From Chitinophagaceae bacterium (lineage in GTDB: Bacteria; Bacteroidota; Bacteroidia; Chitinophagales; Chitinophagaceae), in contig CANFOP010000003.1 in NCBI GenBank assembly GCA_947448685.1, positions 1 through 54,554 of the forward strand: a DNA stretch of 54,554 nucleotides, in the 5' to 3' direction. Position numbers and translations under genes: made by a program. Below, piece after piece: positions 44,932 to 53,817 of the stretch (its first letter is position 1; the number at the start of each line of letters is the position of its first letter). The notes beneath the pieces are model-generated. The model was not told where the DNA came from and did not search any database. It was given only the letters and a program-made list of their open reading frames with translations.

Positions 44932-45495
44932 CTATTTAACGCTTCCCCAATTTTCTCCGCTTTTGATTCTGTATAAGGTCATTTCACTAACCTTGTATTT
45001 TTCAGCCATTTGTTTGTAGGTCAATTTTCTTTTAGGATTATTGATCATTCCTTTGATTGTTTTTACCTGACTTAACGTAAGTTTCAATCCAACACCCCTG
45101 CTTGCCTGTTGTTTTTTATATGCAATTTTAAGCGGACTTTTTTGTTGATGTGCTGCAACATCTTCAGCCGTTGCCCATTTTAAATTTGTAGCATTATTAT
45201 CAGATTTTTTATGATTCTTATGAATTACAAATTTTTCCTTAGGTGATTTTTTATTGCAAAATAATTTGGCTACCTCTCTGTGAATGTAAATAGTACCTCC
45301 CCCTTTTTCTACATGTAGGTTCAATGTCCTGTAACCGGAGGTAAGGGAACCATTTAAAAGGACGCCGTCCTCCATTACTGATACAATATAACTGGCTGAA
45401 CGTCCATGATTCGAAATCGCATATTTCTTCCTTAAGCTTTTGGAGCCGGGAAATTGCAATTGTTTCCAAATTTCTCCGGGAATTTTCTTAATCAT
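44932..45495 (-). CDS. Free-standing NUMOD4-HNH endonuclease-like protein with C-terminal HTH
   Basis: The track ORF begins inside ligA at 45669, but the start consistent with the domain layout is the ATG at 45495 (MIKKIPGEIWKQLQFPG), 85 nt after ligA ends. The 187-residue protein has a NUMOD4-like N-terminus (GEIWKQLQF ... YAISNHGRSASY) and an HNH-like core HREVAKLFCNKKSPKEKFVIHKNHKKSDNNATNLKWATAEDVAAH. This matches the usual H-NG-DN-NL-W-T pattern with Lys/His substitutions in the first part. A C-terminal HTH follows (about 140-183; LTLSQVKTIKGMI ... LTYKQMAEKYKVSEMTLYRIKSG). This layout is typical of homing-type endonucleases. It could be a domesticated remnant. The catalytic competence is uncertain. 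Confidence 0.82.
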   Translation of the reverse strand: MIKKIPGEIWKQLQFPGSKSLRKKYAISNHGRSASYIVSVMEDGVLLNGSLTSGYRTLNLHVEKGGGTIYIHREVAKLFCNKKSPKEKFVIHKNHKKSDNNATNLKWATAEDVAAHQQKSPLKIAYKKQQASRGVGLKLTLSQVKTIKGMINNPKRKLTYKQMAEKYKVSEMTLYRIKSGENWGSVK

Positions 45496-45497
45496 TG

Positions 45498-45559
45498 TAC
45501 TAGGTTTTAAATTGTTAGTTTTGGATTTAGAGATCCGCTTCGTCAAAAGAGACCTAGTA
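45498..45559 (-). promoter_or_regulatory. Inverted repeat in the HNH gene leader
   Basis: In the mRNA sense TACTAGGT (45559-45552) pairs perfectly with ACCTAGTA (45505-45498), leaving a 46-nt loop, and the second arm ends two nt before the ATG. Folding would hide the translation start. Alternatively the two arms form a binding site for the HNH/HTH protein. Confidence 0.5.
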
Positions 45560-45580
45560 TAAATATAAGAAAATAAATTA

Positions 45581-47674
45581 CTAAATAGACAATAATTTTT
45601 TAAAATCTTCTTCAGAAATAATTTTAATGCCGGGGATTTTTCTGGCCTTTTCCAATTTGCTCCCTGCATCTTCTCCGGTTATCAAATAATTCAATTTGCT
45701 GCTTACTCCACTTAATATTTTCCCCCCATGTTTTTCTACCATTGATTCAGCCTCGTTTCTTTTTAATGAAGTCAGCGTACCTGTAAATAAAAATGTTTGG
45801 CCGCTTAAATCACCTTCGATTTTTTCTAACTGCTTCGCCTCTGGCTCAATCCCCAAATGCTCCAGTTTTTTTAGCATTTGAATATTATCATCATTTTGAA
45901 AAAACGCATGAATACTGGCAGCAACCTTTACACCTACATCCTCCATCTTCATCAGCTCTTCCGAAGTCATTTTTTGCAGGTCAAGTATGTGATGTATATG
46001 TTGTGCGATTGTCTTTGCAGTAGTTTCACCAACATATCTGATACCAAGTGAATAAATTAACCGATGAAGAGGCTGATGTTTACTTTTATCAATAGCTTCC
46101 CGCAAATTTGAAATAGACTTCTCGCCAAATCCATCCATTGATTTTATTGTATCAAAATCCAGTTCATAAATACCGGGAATATCTTTTATCAGATTCATTT
46201 CGAAAAACTTTCTGACATTGGCCTCTCCCAAACTTTTAATATCCATTGCATCTTTACTCACAAAGTGAATAATACGTTCAAGTACCTGAGCCTTGCAATT
46301 GATATTGACACAACGCCATACCGCTTCTTCCTGCGCTTTATATAGTGTGTGATGGCAAGCAGGACATTCTGTAGGAAACACAATTTTCTTTTCATGTCCA
46401 TCTCTGCTATCTGGCATAGACTTAACGATCTGCGGGATAACATCACCACTTCTTTCAATCAGAATGGCATCTCCAAGCATCAAATCTTTTTCCTTTATAT
46501 ATTCTTCATTGTGAACAGAAATGCTACTCACGGTAACACCTCCAACCGCTACAGGCTGTATTTTTGCAACGGGAGTGACCGCTCCTGTTCTTCCTACCTG
46601 AAATTCCACAGAAAGCAATTTGCTGGTAGCTTGTCTTGCTTTGAATTTAAAGGCAATCGCCCATCTTGGATGATGAGAGGTCATTCCTAATTTTTCCTGC
46701 AATTCAAGGTTGTTTACTTTGATGACCATGCCATCTATTTCATAAGGAAGCTGATCTCTCTGCTTTTCGAACTCCTCAATTTCCCGAATAACTGCATTGA
46801 TACCTTTTACTACTTTCAGTTCATGCTGAGGAGTTCTAAAACCAAATTCCTGCAACATTTTTAGCATGTCGGAATGAGTAAGAATGGTTTCATTTTTGGG
46901 TTCATGAACATTCAAAATGTAACTGACGTGATATAAAAAACCTTCTAAATTTCTTTTTCTCACTATAGAAGTGTCTTTTATGCGAAGAGAACCGGCTGCC
47001 GCATTTCTTGGATTGGCCAATGGCGGTATACCTTCTTCCATCAGGCTGTTGTTGTACTTCTTGAAATTGTCTTTATTAATCAGAATTTCTCCTCTGATTT
47101 CAATTTGCTGAATGTTTTTGCTATCAAAAGGAGCAGAAAGGGGAATTGATTTGATTTGAAAAATATTGGGTGTAATATCATCTCCGATTTCTCCGTCTCC
47201 GCGGGTTACTCCTCTAACAAGCAGATTGTTTTCATAAATCAAAGAAATGCTTGCTCCATCAAACTTAGGCTCAACAGTATATTCAATTTCATCCAATCCG
47301 GAAATTTCTTTGGCTTTTCTGTCCCAATCTTTCAAGTCTTCTTCATTATAGGAATTCTCCAAAGACAACATGGGAACCAGATGACGAGTTTTTGGAAAAT
47401 CCTTAATTAAAGTAACTCCCACCCTTTGTGTTGGAGAATCTTTCGTAATTAATTCAGGGTGTTCTTTTTCAAATGTTTCAAGTTTCTTGTATAATGTATC
47501 ATATTCAAAATCACTTATCAACGGGTCATTCTCAACGTAATACCGATGTTCGTGAAAGCGTAAAATATCTCTAAGATTTTCAAGGTTATTTGTATGAACA
47601 ATAAGGCCCTCCTTATGTTCCAACCATTCTTTTGTTGCTGATTGCAGACCTTTTGCCTTTTCTTTTGTATACAT
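45581..47674 (-). CDS. ligA: NAD-dependent DNA ligase
   Basis: LigA seals nicks in DNA during replication and repair using NAD+. The 697-residue length is standard. It shows the Ia domain (YYVENDPLISDFEYDTLYKKL), the adenylation lysine Lys137 in EPKFDGASISLIYENN, GDGEIGDDITPNIFQIKSIP, GEILINKDNFKKYN, NPRNAAAGSLRIKD, YEIDGMVIKVN, HHPRWAIAFKFKA, the OB fold with VGRTGAVTPVAKIQPV and LERSGDVIPQIVK-like residues, a four-cysteine zinc finger (CPACHHTLYKAQEEAVWRCVNINC), HhH repeats and a C-terminal BRCT domain (GQTFLFTGTLTSLKRNEAESMVEKHGGKI). It is complete and essential. The HNH gene follows on the same strand. A -7-like TAACTTTG lies 17 nt upstream of its ATG. Confidence 0.98.
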   Translation of the reverse strand: MYTKEKAKGLQSATKEWLEHKEGLIVHTNNLENLRDILRFHEHRYYVENDPLISDFEYDTLYKKLETFEKEHPELITKDSPTQRVGVTLIKDFPKTRHLVPMLSLENSYNEEDLKDWDRKAKEISGLDEIEYTVEPKFDGASISLIYENNLLVRGVTRGDGEIGDDITPNIFQIKSIPLSAPFDSKNIQQIEIRGEILINKDNFKKYNNSLMEEGIPPLANPRNAAAGSLRIKDTSIVRKRNLEGFLYHVSYILNVHEPKNETILTHSDMLKMLQEFGFRTPQHELKVVKGINAVIREIEEFEKQRDQLPYEIDGMVIKVNNLELQEKLGMTSHHPRWAIAFKFKARQATSKLLSVEFQVGRTGAVTPVAKIQPVAVGGVTVSSISVHNEEYIKEKDLMLGDAILIERSGDVIPQIVKSMPDSRDGHEKKIVFPTECPACHHTLYKAQEEAVWRCVNINCKAQVLERIIHFVSKDAMDIKSLGEANVRKFFEMNLIKDIPGIYELDFDTIKSMDGFGEKSISNLREAIDKSKHQPLHRLIYSLGIRYVGETTAKTIAQHIHHILDLQKMTSEELMKMEDVGVKVAASIHAFFQNDDNIQMLKKLEHLGIEPEAKQLEKIEGDLSGQTFLFTGTLTSLKRNEAESMVEKHGGKILSGVSSKLNYLITGEDAGSKLEKARKIPGIKIISEEDFKKLLSI

Positions 47675-47691
47675 GTTTTTTCAGTTGACAT

Positions 47692-47699
47692 CAAAGTTA
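47692..47699 (-). promoter_or_regulatory. Candidate -7 element of ligA
   Basis: On the minus strand TAACTTTG matches TAnnTTTG and lies 17 nt before the ligA ATG. No TTG was found at the expected upstream spacing, so confidence is moderate. Confidence 0.42.
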
Positions 47700-47744
47700 A
47701 AAAATACAACTGCGTTAAATGTAGTATTTTAGAAAAAAGTTTTT

Positions 47745-49385
47745 ATGATTGTAAGGTTAAATAGAGTTAGCATTTCTATCATCTCGTTATTTTTTCTGTG
47801 CAGCTCCTTTGGTATAAAAGAAAATGTGTCATTGATTATACATCATGCTAAAATTTATACTATTGACAACAGATTTAGCATAGCAGAAGCTATGGCCATT
47901 GACAATGGGAAAATAATTGCAATCGGAAGCAATTATCAAATTTTAAGCAAATATGCTTCCAGGAAAACAATCAATGCTTCCGGAAAAATAATATTACCGG
48001 GTTTTATTGATGCCCACTGTCATTTTACAGGATATGCTACAGACAGCTGGAAAGCAAATTTGACAGGGACCCATTCTTTCAATGAAGTGGTTGAAAAAAT
48101 GAAGGATTATGCAAATACGGCCCCGATGTACTGGTTATACGGACGTGGTTGGGATCAGAATGACTGGAATAACAAAGAATTTCCCAATAAAAATATATTG
48201 GATAGCCTGTTTCCCGCGAGGCCTGTTTTTCTAAAACGAATTGACGGACATGCGGCACTTGTAAATCAAAAAGCCCTGGACATTGCAGGTTTTTCAATTG
48301 ATACTCTCATCAATGGTGGCAGCATTGAAACCATTAATGGAAAGCCAACCGGAATTCTAATAGACAATGCGATGTCATTGGTTGAAAAATGCATACCTGA
48401 AATATCAGACAGTTTGGCAAAAGAATACTTTATACAACTGCAGCGAAAATGTTTCAGTCTTGGTCTCACAGGTGTTCATGATTGTGGTATCAATGAACAT
48501 ACCTTTCAAATGATTGATGAAGCTCAGAAAAGCGGCTTATTGAAAATGAAGATTTTTGCCTTGCTCTCTGATAGTTTATCTTATTATGACAGATGGATTA
48601 CCAAGGGCCCTTATTTAACCAGCCGACTCCATGTTGGCGGATTTAAACTGTATGCAGATGGTGCACTTGGTTCAAGAGGAGCCTGTTTATTAAAAGAGTA
48701 TTCCGACAAAAAAAACTGGAATGGTTTTTTACTCAATGATATCCAACATTTTAAAACAGTTGCTGAGAAGTTGAGTGGTTCAGCATTTCAAATGTGTACA
48801 CATGCCATTGGGGACAGCGGAAACAGAACAATCCTTGGTATCTATGAAAAAGTGTTGAAAGGGAAAAATGACAAAAGGTGGAGAATTGAACATGCCCAAG
48901 TAGTTGATGAAAATGACTTTCATTATTTCGGAGATAACAACATCATCCCTTCTGTGCAACCGACACATGCAACGAGCGATATGTACTGGGCAGAGAAAAG
49001 ATTGGGACCAAAGCGAATAAAAAATGCCTATGCATATCAGCAACTTTTGAAACAAAACAACTGGATTCCGCTTGGTACTGATTTTCCGGTGGAAGACATT
49101 AGTCCGTTAAAGACATTTTATGCCGCAGTTACAAGAACTGACGTTAACGGATATCCGAAGAATGGATTTCAATATAAAAATGCATTGACAAGAGAACAGG
49201 CTATCAAAGGAATGACCATTTGGGCAGCAAAAGCCGCTTTTGAAGAAAAAGAAAAAGGAAGTCTGGAAAAAGGGAAAGCAGCAGATTTTATAATGATAGA
49301 CAATGACCTGATGATTTGCAGTGAAAAAAAGATTTTGAATACAAAGGTTATAGCAACATACATCAATGGCGAACAGGTATATTAA
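47745..49385 (+). CDS. YtcJ-like exported amidohydrolase family protein
   Basis: This 546-residue metal-dependent amidohydrolase (amidohydrolase_3 type) has an N-terminal hydrophobic segment (SISIISLFFLCSSFG), which could be a signal peptide or lipobox (FFLC), so it may be exported. It has IIHHAKIYTIDNRFSIAEAMAIDNGKIIAIGS, the HxH metal motif GFIDAHCHFTGY, LYGRGWDQNDW, KLYADGALGSRGACLLKEYSD, CTHAIGDSGNR, RWRIEHAQVV, and the C-terminal IPLGTDFPVEDISPLKTFYAAVTR with LEKGKAADFIMIDND. These are standard for YtcJ-like enzymes with unknown physiological substrates, often amides or formamides. It is divergent from ligA and is not obviously in an operon. Confidence 0.9.
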   Translation: MIVRLNRVSISIISLFFLCSSFGIKENVSLIIHHAKIYTIDNRFSIAEAMAIDNGKIIAIGSNYQILSKYASRKTINASGKIILPGFIDAHCHFTGYATDSWKANLTGTHSFNEVVEKMKDYANTAPMYWLYGRGWDQNDWNNKEFPNKNILDSLFPARPVFLKRIDGHAALVNQKALDIAGFSIDTLINGGSIETINGKPTGILIDNAMSLVEKCIPEISDSLAKEYFIQLQRKCFSLGLTGVHDCGINEHTFQMIDEAQKSGLLKMKIFALLSDSLSYYDRWITKGPYLTSRLHVGGFKLYADGALGSRGACLLKEYSDKKNWNGFLLNDIQHFKTVAEKLSGSAFQMCTHAIGDSGNRTILGIYEKVLKGKNDKRWRIEHAQVVDENDFHYFGDNNIIPSVQPTHATSDMYWAEKRLGPKRIKNAYAYQQLLKQNNWIPLGTDFPVEDISPLKTFYAAVTRTDVNGYPKNGFQYKNALTREQAIKGMTIWAAKAAFEEKEKGSLEKGKAADFIMIDNDLMICSEKKILNTKVIATYINGEQVY

Positions 49386-49427
49386 TACGATACCTTTTAT
49401 CTCTTTAAATCAAATAACTGTTTTCTT

Positions 49428-49435
49428 TACCTTCG
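49428..49435 (+). promoter_or_regulatory. Candidate -7 element of phnA
   Basis: TACCTTCG is one mismatch from TAnnTTTG and lies 25 nt before the ATG of phnA, in the 74-nt gap after the amidohydrolase gene. A matching -33 is not clear. Confidence 0.35.
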
Positions 49436-49459
49436 CAACAATATTTAAAACACTATAAC

Positions 49460-50044
49460 ATGAAGTTGGAAGAAAAATTATTGGCAAGAAGTGAAAACAA
49501 ATGTGAATTGTGTAATGCCGGCGCGTCGCTTACAATCTATGAAGTTCCTTATGCCCCTCATAAAGATGAAGATGGCTGCATGATGATTTGTCAAACTTGT
49601 TTGTCTCAATTAGATAAAAAGGCAGCATTGGATAGTACTCATTGGAACTGTTTAACTACTTCCATGTGGAGCGAAGTTTCCGGCATTCAGGTAGTTTCCT
49701 GGAGAATGCTCAATCGGTTGAGAAACGAAAGCTGGGCTTCCGACCAGTTAGATATGTTGTATCTGGATGACGAAAAATTAGAATGGGCAAAAAGAACAGG
49801 TGATCATGAAAATGACAGCGATGTAGATTTGCACAAAGATTGCAATGGGCAAATTTTACTGGATGGGGACACTGTTGTTCTAACAAAATCATTAGATGTT
49901 AAAGGATCTACATTGAATGCAAAAATGGGAACAGTAGTTAAAAATATTAAACTTGTAAACGACAACACCGAGCAAATTGAAGGAAAAATTGAAGGGCAGT
50001 TAATTGTGATACTTACTAAATACATAAGAAAACAAGGTGCCTAA
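49460..50044 (+). CDS. phnA: PhnA/YjdM-family zinc-ribbon protein
   Basis: This 194-residue protein has an N-terminal zinc-ribbon-like region (LARSENKCELCNAGASLTIYEVPYAP; further Cys in GCMMICQTCLSQL). The C-terminal PhnA domain reads DCNGQILLDGDTVVLTKSLDVKGSTLNAKMGTVVKNIKLV and IEGKIEGQLIVILTKYIRK. The middle has WNCLTTSMWSEVSGIQVVSWRML, typical of the longer form. Despite the historical name, members are not shown to metabolise phosphonates and their role is unknown. The protein is cytoplasmic. It is probably transcribed on its own and converges with the membrane-protein pair. Confidence 0.93.
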   Translation: MKLEEKLLARSENKCELCNAGASLTIYEVPYAPHKDEDGCMMICQTCLSQLDKKAALDSTHWNCLTTSMWSEVSGIQVVSWRMLNRLRNESWASDQLDMLYLDDEKLEWAKRTGDHENDSDVDLHKDCNGQILLDGDTVVLTKSLDVKGSTLNAKMGTVVKNIKLVNDNTEQIEGKIEGQLIVILTKYIRKQGA

Positions 50045-50075
50045 TGAATTTGAACTCATGAATATTCAGGGTGAA

Positions 50076-51245
50076 TCAGGTATATTTTTTTAGATAAAAT
50101 ATTTTAGCAAGATACAGAAGCCCACTTACAACATGTATTCCGAAAGAAATAATGATCAGCAGTGATTTTTTATTACGCCATCCTACCGCGATAACATAAT
50201 CGTAGGCATATTTAATCAGCACCAAAAACAATAAATAGTTTGAAATGTAAAGTTGCCAAATGAAATTCCCATTACTCGCCATAATTCCTTTCTCTGAAAT
50301 CAAGATTCCTATTAGTAGTGAAAAGACAAACAGCAAAATAGTGAACCTTACAATAATATTATGCTGAATTTGTTTTCTTATAATGATAAAACAAATTAAT
50401 GGAAACAATAAACTCGCAAAAAGATTTAAAAATAAAGAAACCCAACTTCCATTATTCAGTATCAGAAGTGTATAAAAAGGTTTTATTTCGATCCCTTTTG
50501 TATCATTGGCAAATCTAACGGCATCTATAATGGCCATTTTATAAACTGCATAATATTCAATAAAAATAAATATACACAATAGCATGCTAATTAAAACTGC
50601 CATTTTAAAAACACTGCTTTTAAATCCTGAGTTTAAATAAACTATACCCACAAATGATGGTATAAATGGAAACAAAAAACTGGGCTTAATTAAAACATTT
50701 ATAAAAGCGAACAATATGATTGGTATCGCATCTTTGATTGTAGCCTGCTTTAATTTAAAAAAACAGATCGTCTTATCAAACATTAATATTGCAAAAGGCA
50801 TTAAAAAAATGGTGGTGGAGTTGTGCCATACATTTGTTGAGATTCTTCCTATAAACATCTGCCTGTAATCATATGCCATCGGTGCTGCAAAAATAAGCAG
50901 CCAAAGAATAAACATTAACCTTTTATCTTGTCTTTGAAGCGGGTTTACATTACTGATGAGTTTTGTTGAGTAATAATATTTTAACGCTACTGATACTGAT
51001 AAAAGCAGGATAGCCGCGTTGTAAAGTTGATAAGTGTTTAAACTACATCCACTAAAAAGATAAACCAGAAAATAATAGAGCGGGGGGACAGGAAATGAGT
51101 GGTGCTTTATTATTAACTGCAACCCGAAAATGTGATCTTGCAGGTCGGTTGGTATATTCAAATAAAAAATTCCTGAAAAAATAATTAATGACAAAAGAAA
51201 AGCAAGCGCTGTAAATAATTTTACAAAAGAAGAATTTGGTAACAT
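50076..51245 (-). CDS. Polytopic membrane protein, paralogue 1 of a tandem pair
   Basis: This 389-residue integral membrane protein is not recognised as a named family. It has about nine to ten hydrophobic segments. Conserved loop motifs are shared with the next gene upstream: FSGIFYLNIPTDLQDHI with KHHSFPVPPLYYFLVYL near the N-terminus, NVWHNSTTIFLMPFAILMFDKT, LIKPSFLFPFIPS, DAVRFANDTKGIEIKPFY and NFIWQLYISNYLLFLVLIKY. An acidic loop after the first helix and a large number of helices resemble GT-C glycosyltransferases or flippase-like enzymes, which is only a fold-level guess. It lies 7 nt after its paralogue, giving a clear tandem duplication in an operon. Confidence 0.82.
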   Translation of the reverse strand: MLPNSSFVKLFTALAFLLSLIIFSGIFYLNIPTDLQDHIFGLQLIIKHHSFPVPPLYYFLVYLFSGCSLNTYQLYNAAILLLSVSVALKYYYSTKLISNVNPLQRQDKRLMFILWLLIFAAPMAYDYRQMFIGRISTNVWHNSTTIFLMPFAILMFDKTICFFKLKQATIKDAIPIILFAFINVLIKPSFLFPFIPSFVGIVYLNSGFKSSVFKMAVLISMLLCIFIFIEYYAVYKMAIIDAVRFANDTKGIEIKPFYTLLILNNGSWVSLFLNLFASLLFPLICFIIIRKQIQHNIIVRFTILLFVFSLLIGILISEKGIMASNGNFIWQLYISNYLLFLVLIKYAYDYVIAVGWRNKKSLLIIISFGIHVVSGLLYLAKIFYLKKYT

Positions 51246-51252
51246 GTTTTTA

Positions 51253-52419
51253 TTATAAATAAGATTTCAAGTAAAACATTTTTAGTAAATAGAAAAACCC
51301 TGAAAAAACATGCAATCCAAAAAGAGCCAATAAGAAAATAGTTTTCGTCGATAATCCAAATTTCATTATTCTTTCGTAAAGTATTTTAATAATGACAAAA
51401 AACAAAAGATAATTTGCTATATAGAGTTGCCAAAGAAAATTGCCAAACCCTCCCATTGCTCCTTTTTCATTAAGAAAGATTCCTATCAATAACGAAAACA
51501 AAAAAATCAATACAACATATTTCAACTCAGATTCCTTTCTGATTTCCTTAGGATATAAAATAAAAAAGGTAATTGGAAATGCTAAACTCACCAATGCATT
51601 TATACCAAGGGTTCCCCAATTATTGTTACACAAAAACAGCAGGGAATAAAATGGATTTATTTCAATGCCTTTCACATCATTTTTAAATCTTACAGCATCA
51701 ATGACACCTAACTTATAAATAGAATAATACTCTAAACAAATAAGTACACTTAAAATAATTGATATAAAAAAAATGCGTTTAAACAATTCACTTTTAATTC
51801 CTGTGGTAAATAATGCCATGGATAAAACAGCGGGAATTAATGGGAACAGAAAACTAGGCTTTATCAGTAAATTAATGATGCCTAGTAATAAAATTGCCCA
51901 CACATCATTTTTGTCAACTTTTTTTGTTTTTACAATCAAATATGTTTTCTGATATAAAAGAAAAGCAAAAGGCATTAAAAAAATTGTTGTTGAGTTATGC
52001 CAAACATTGGGCGGAAATCTTCCAACTACTATTTGTTTAAACTGATACAAAACAGGCGTTGCAAAAAGTAACAACCAGATGGCAATATTTAAAATTAAAG
52101 GATTGCCGATGTTTTCATTAGTGATTTGTATGTACCTCGTGCTGTAATAATATTTCAAGGATACCGCAATTGACAACAAAACAGTTGAAGCAACAAAAAG
52201 AGCGTTGATGTTTAAAGTAAAGCCTGATAAAAGATCAATTAACAGATAATATAGTGGTGGAATCGGAAAAGAATGATTTTTATGAGTAACGGTTAATCCA
52301 TAGATATGCCCCTGCAAATCAGTTTCTATATTGAAAATAAAAATTCCTGAAAAAATAAAAGCTGATACAAGAAATGTTAAGCCAGTTAAAATTAATAACG
52401 AAGATTCTTTCTTTGGCAT
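51253..52419 (-). CDS. Polytopic membrane protein, paralogue 2 of a tandem pair
   Basis: This is the paralogue of the 50076-51245 gene. The track start is TTG (52452); the ATG at 52419 gives MPKKESSLLILTGLTFLVSAFIFSGIF and about 388 residues, close to the paralogue's length. Shared positions include the N-terminal FSGIFIFNIETDLQGHIYGL and NHSFPIPPLYYLLIDL, NVWHNSTTIFLMPFAFLLYQKT, LIKPSFLFPLIPAVL, DAVRFKNDVKGIEINPFYSLLFLCN and NEKGAMGGFGNFLWQLYIANYLL. The invariance of these loops in two diverged copies suggests they form a functional site facing one side of the membrane. It follows the HTH-like gene by 35 nt. Function is unknown; a GT-C-like transferase of a lipid-linked sugar is a possibility. 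Confidence 0.82.
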   Translation of the reverse strand: MPKKESSLLILTGLTFLVSAFIFSGIFIFNIETDLQGHIYGLTVTHKNHSFPIPPLYYLLIDLLSGFTLNINALFVASTVLLSIAVSLKYYYSTRYIQITNENIGNPLILNIAIWLLLFATPVLYQFKQIVVGRFPPNVWHNSTTIFLMPFAFLLYQKTYLIVKTKKVDKNDVWAILLLGIINLLIKPSFLFPLIPAVLSMALFTTGIKSELFKRIFFISIILSVLICLEYYSIYKLGVIDAVRFKNDVKGIEINPFYSLLFLCNNNWGTLGINALVSLAFPITFFILYPKEIRKESELKYVVLIFLFSLLIGIFLNEKGAMGGFGNFLWQLYIANYLLFFVIIKILYERIMKFGLSTKTIFLLALFGLHVFSGFFYLLKMFYLKSYL

Positions 52420-52454
52420 AATGAATAAATGACAAGGATAAATATACACCAAAT

Positions 52455-53555
52455 CTAACTTATCCCACTCTTCAATTCATTATACAAGTCAAGAAAGTAT
52501 TTTTTTGAAATAAAATAAAAATTTTTAGAATTTATTTTTTTAAAAAATTTAGTTGCCTCAGCTTGCTTACCCATTTTTTGAAGGGCTAAAGCATTGTATA
52601 TATACAAATGGTCATAATATCCTTTCCAGGAAAACTCCTTGTATTGTTTATACTCTTTCAGTGCGATATTGCTTAGATTATATAATGCTTCGTATTCTCT
52701 AACGTGCCACAGGCCATCACAAGCAAAATAATGAAAGCAAGGAAACTCCCTAAATAGTTTTCTTCCATCTCTTGGTTGATTTTTTTCTGTGCTGAAAACT
52801 TCCTTCATCAATCCTTTCAATTCACTTTTTTTATACAAAAAAGAAGCAATTAAACGAGTCTGATAATATCTTCCTAAAACAAATGGATGGAGCGTTTTTG
52901 TTGAATCATATAACTTTAAAATATTTTGCTCTGATTTTTTCATTTTAACGTTATCCTTGTCAAAAAACGCTTTTAGAAACAACAAACAATTTGCGAACAT
53001 TTTTCCTTCATACGTAGTTTCATGCCGGAGATAGATTTCATATCCTTTGTACTGAAAATCAGATAATATTTCATAGTCAGGAAACAATTCATAATAAAAT
53101 GCCCTACCTATTTTACTTTTTGCCAGAGGCGCCATGATATTTTGAAAAACAACGGGGTTATTTCTCAAAAAAATCGCCATTTTTCTGCATGCCGCATGAA
53201 AACTGCTATCTGATTTATCAATATCCTCAAAATGCAAGGGATTGTAAAAATCAATAATCAATTTTTCAACAGCCGACGTGTCTGATGTTCCAATAGATTG
53301 ATTTAAAATAATATTTTTTTTGTACTCGTTTAGGATTCTAATGGTATCATAAGAAGGTGAGAATTTGGATTGATTGAATCCAAAAAACCTTTTAATGGTA
53401 GACTCTGAGATATATTTACCGGTTACAACGAATATGTGATTTGCCAGGTTTTTACAATCAACAGAATGTTCTATAACAATTGACCCTCTTTTTTTTATAG
53501 TAGAAATGATATCATTTATTTCCTTTTTTGAAACAACATTTGGTTTTCTTGGCAT
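52455..53555 (-). CDS. Putative HTH-helical repeat protein, unknown function
   Basis: This 366-residue protein has no signal peptide. The N-terminus (about 1-75; VVSKKEINDIISTIKKRGSIVIEHSVDCKNLANHIFVVTGKYISESTIKRFFGF) looks like a winged or plain HTH module; the pattern ISESTIKRFFG recurs at the start of many Bacteroidota hypothetical proteins. The remaining part is all-helical (VRLLKAFFDKDNVKMKKSEQNIL-like, SWKGYYDHLYIYNALALQKMGKQAEATKFFKKI), with TPR-like spacing. It is the first gene of the minus-strand group with the two paralogous membrane proteins, so it may regulate them. A -7-like TAATTTTG or TAAATTTG lies 6-19 nt before its ATG. Not recognised beyond this. Confidence 0.7.
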   Translation of the reverse strand: MPRKPNVVSKKEINDIISTIKKRGSIVIEHSVDCKNLANHIFVVTGKYISESTIKRFFGFNQSKFSPSYDTIRILNEYKKNIILNQSIGTSDTSAVEKLIIDFYNPLHFEDIDKSDSSFHAACRKMAIFLRNNPVVFQNIMAPLAKSKIGRAFYYELFPDYEILSDFQYKGYEIYLRHETTYEGKMFANCLLFLKAFFDKDNVKMKKSEQNILKLYDSTKTLHPFVLGRYYQTRLIASFLYKKSELKGLMKEVFSTEKNQPRDGRKLFREFPCFHYFACDGLWHVREYEALYNLSNIALKEYKQYKEFSWKGYYDHLYIYNALALQKMGKQAEATKFFKKINSKNFYFISKKYFLDLYNELKSGIS

Positions 53556-53654
53556 AAAAACAAAATTAATTTACAAATTTATCTTATTTATATTTTTTAA
53601 TTAATGCACGTTAATGCATTATTACCATGGGTCCATGGATCTCCTACTTGGTTC

Positions 53655-53690
53655 ATTTATTAATCCATCATTGAACGGATGGATTTAAAT
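53655..53690. promoter_or_regulatory. Interrupted inverted repeat in the rplM upstream region
   Basis: AATCCATC (53662-53669) pairs with GATGGATT (53678-53685) around an 8-nt loop, and an outer ATTTA/TAAAT pair (53655-53659 / 53686-53690) extends the stem after a 2-nt bulge. It has no U-run of its own, so it is more likely a protein site or RNA stem than a terminator. Confidence 0.35.
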
Positions 53691-53817
53691 GTGATGATAA
53701 TTTTAAATATTTAATCCCGATTGAGTTCGCTTTGGTATGCTTTATTAATTTTATGAACTTTTTTTTATTGATAATCAGTAAGTTATACACCTTCTATAAA
53801 AAATACTTGCGTTTTTG

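Noticed and set aside
44932-45669. Longer 245-residue version of the HNH protein starting inside ligA
   Set aside because: The extra N-terminal 58 residues have no domain character and overlap ligA in another frame; the ATG at 45495 begins exactly at the NUMOD4-like region.
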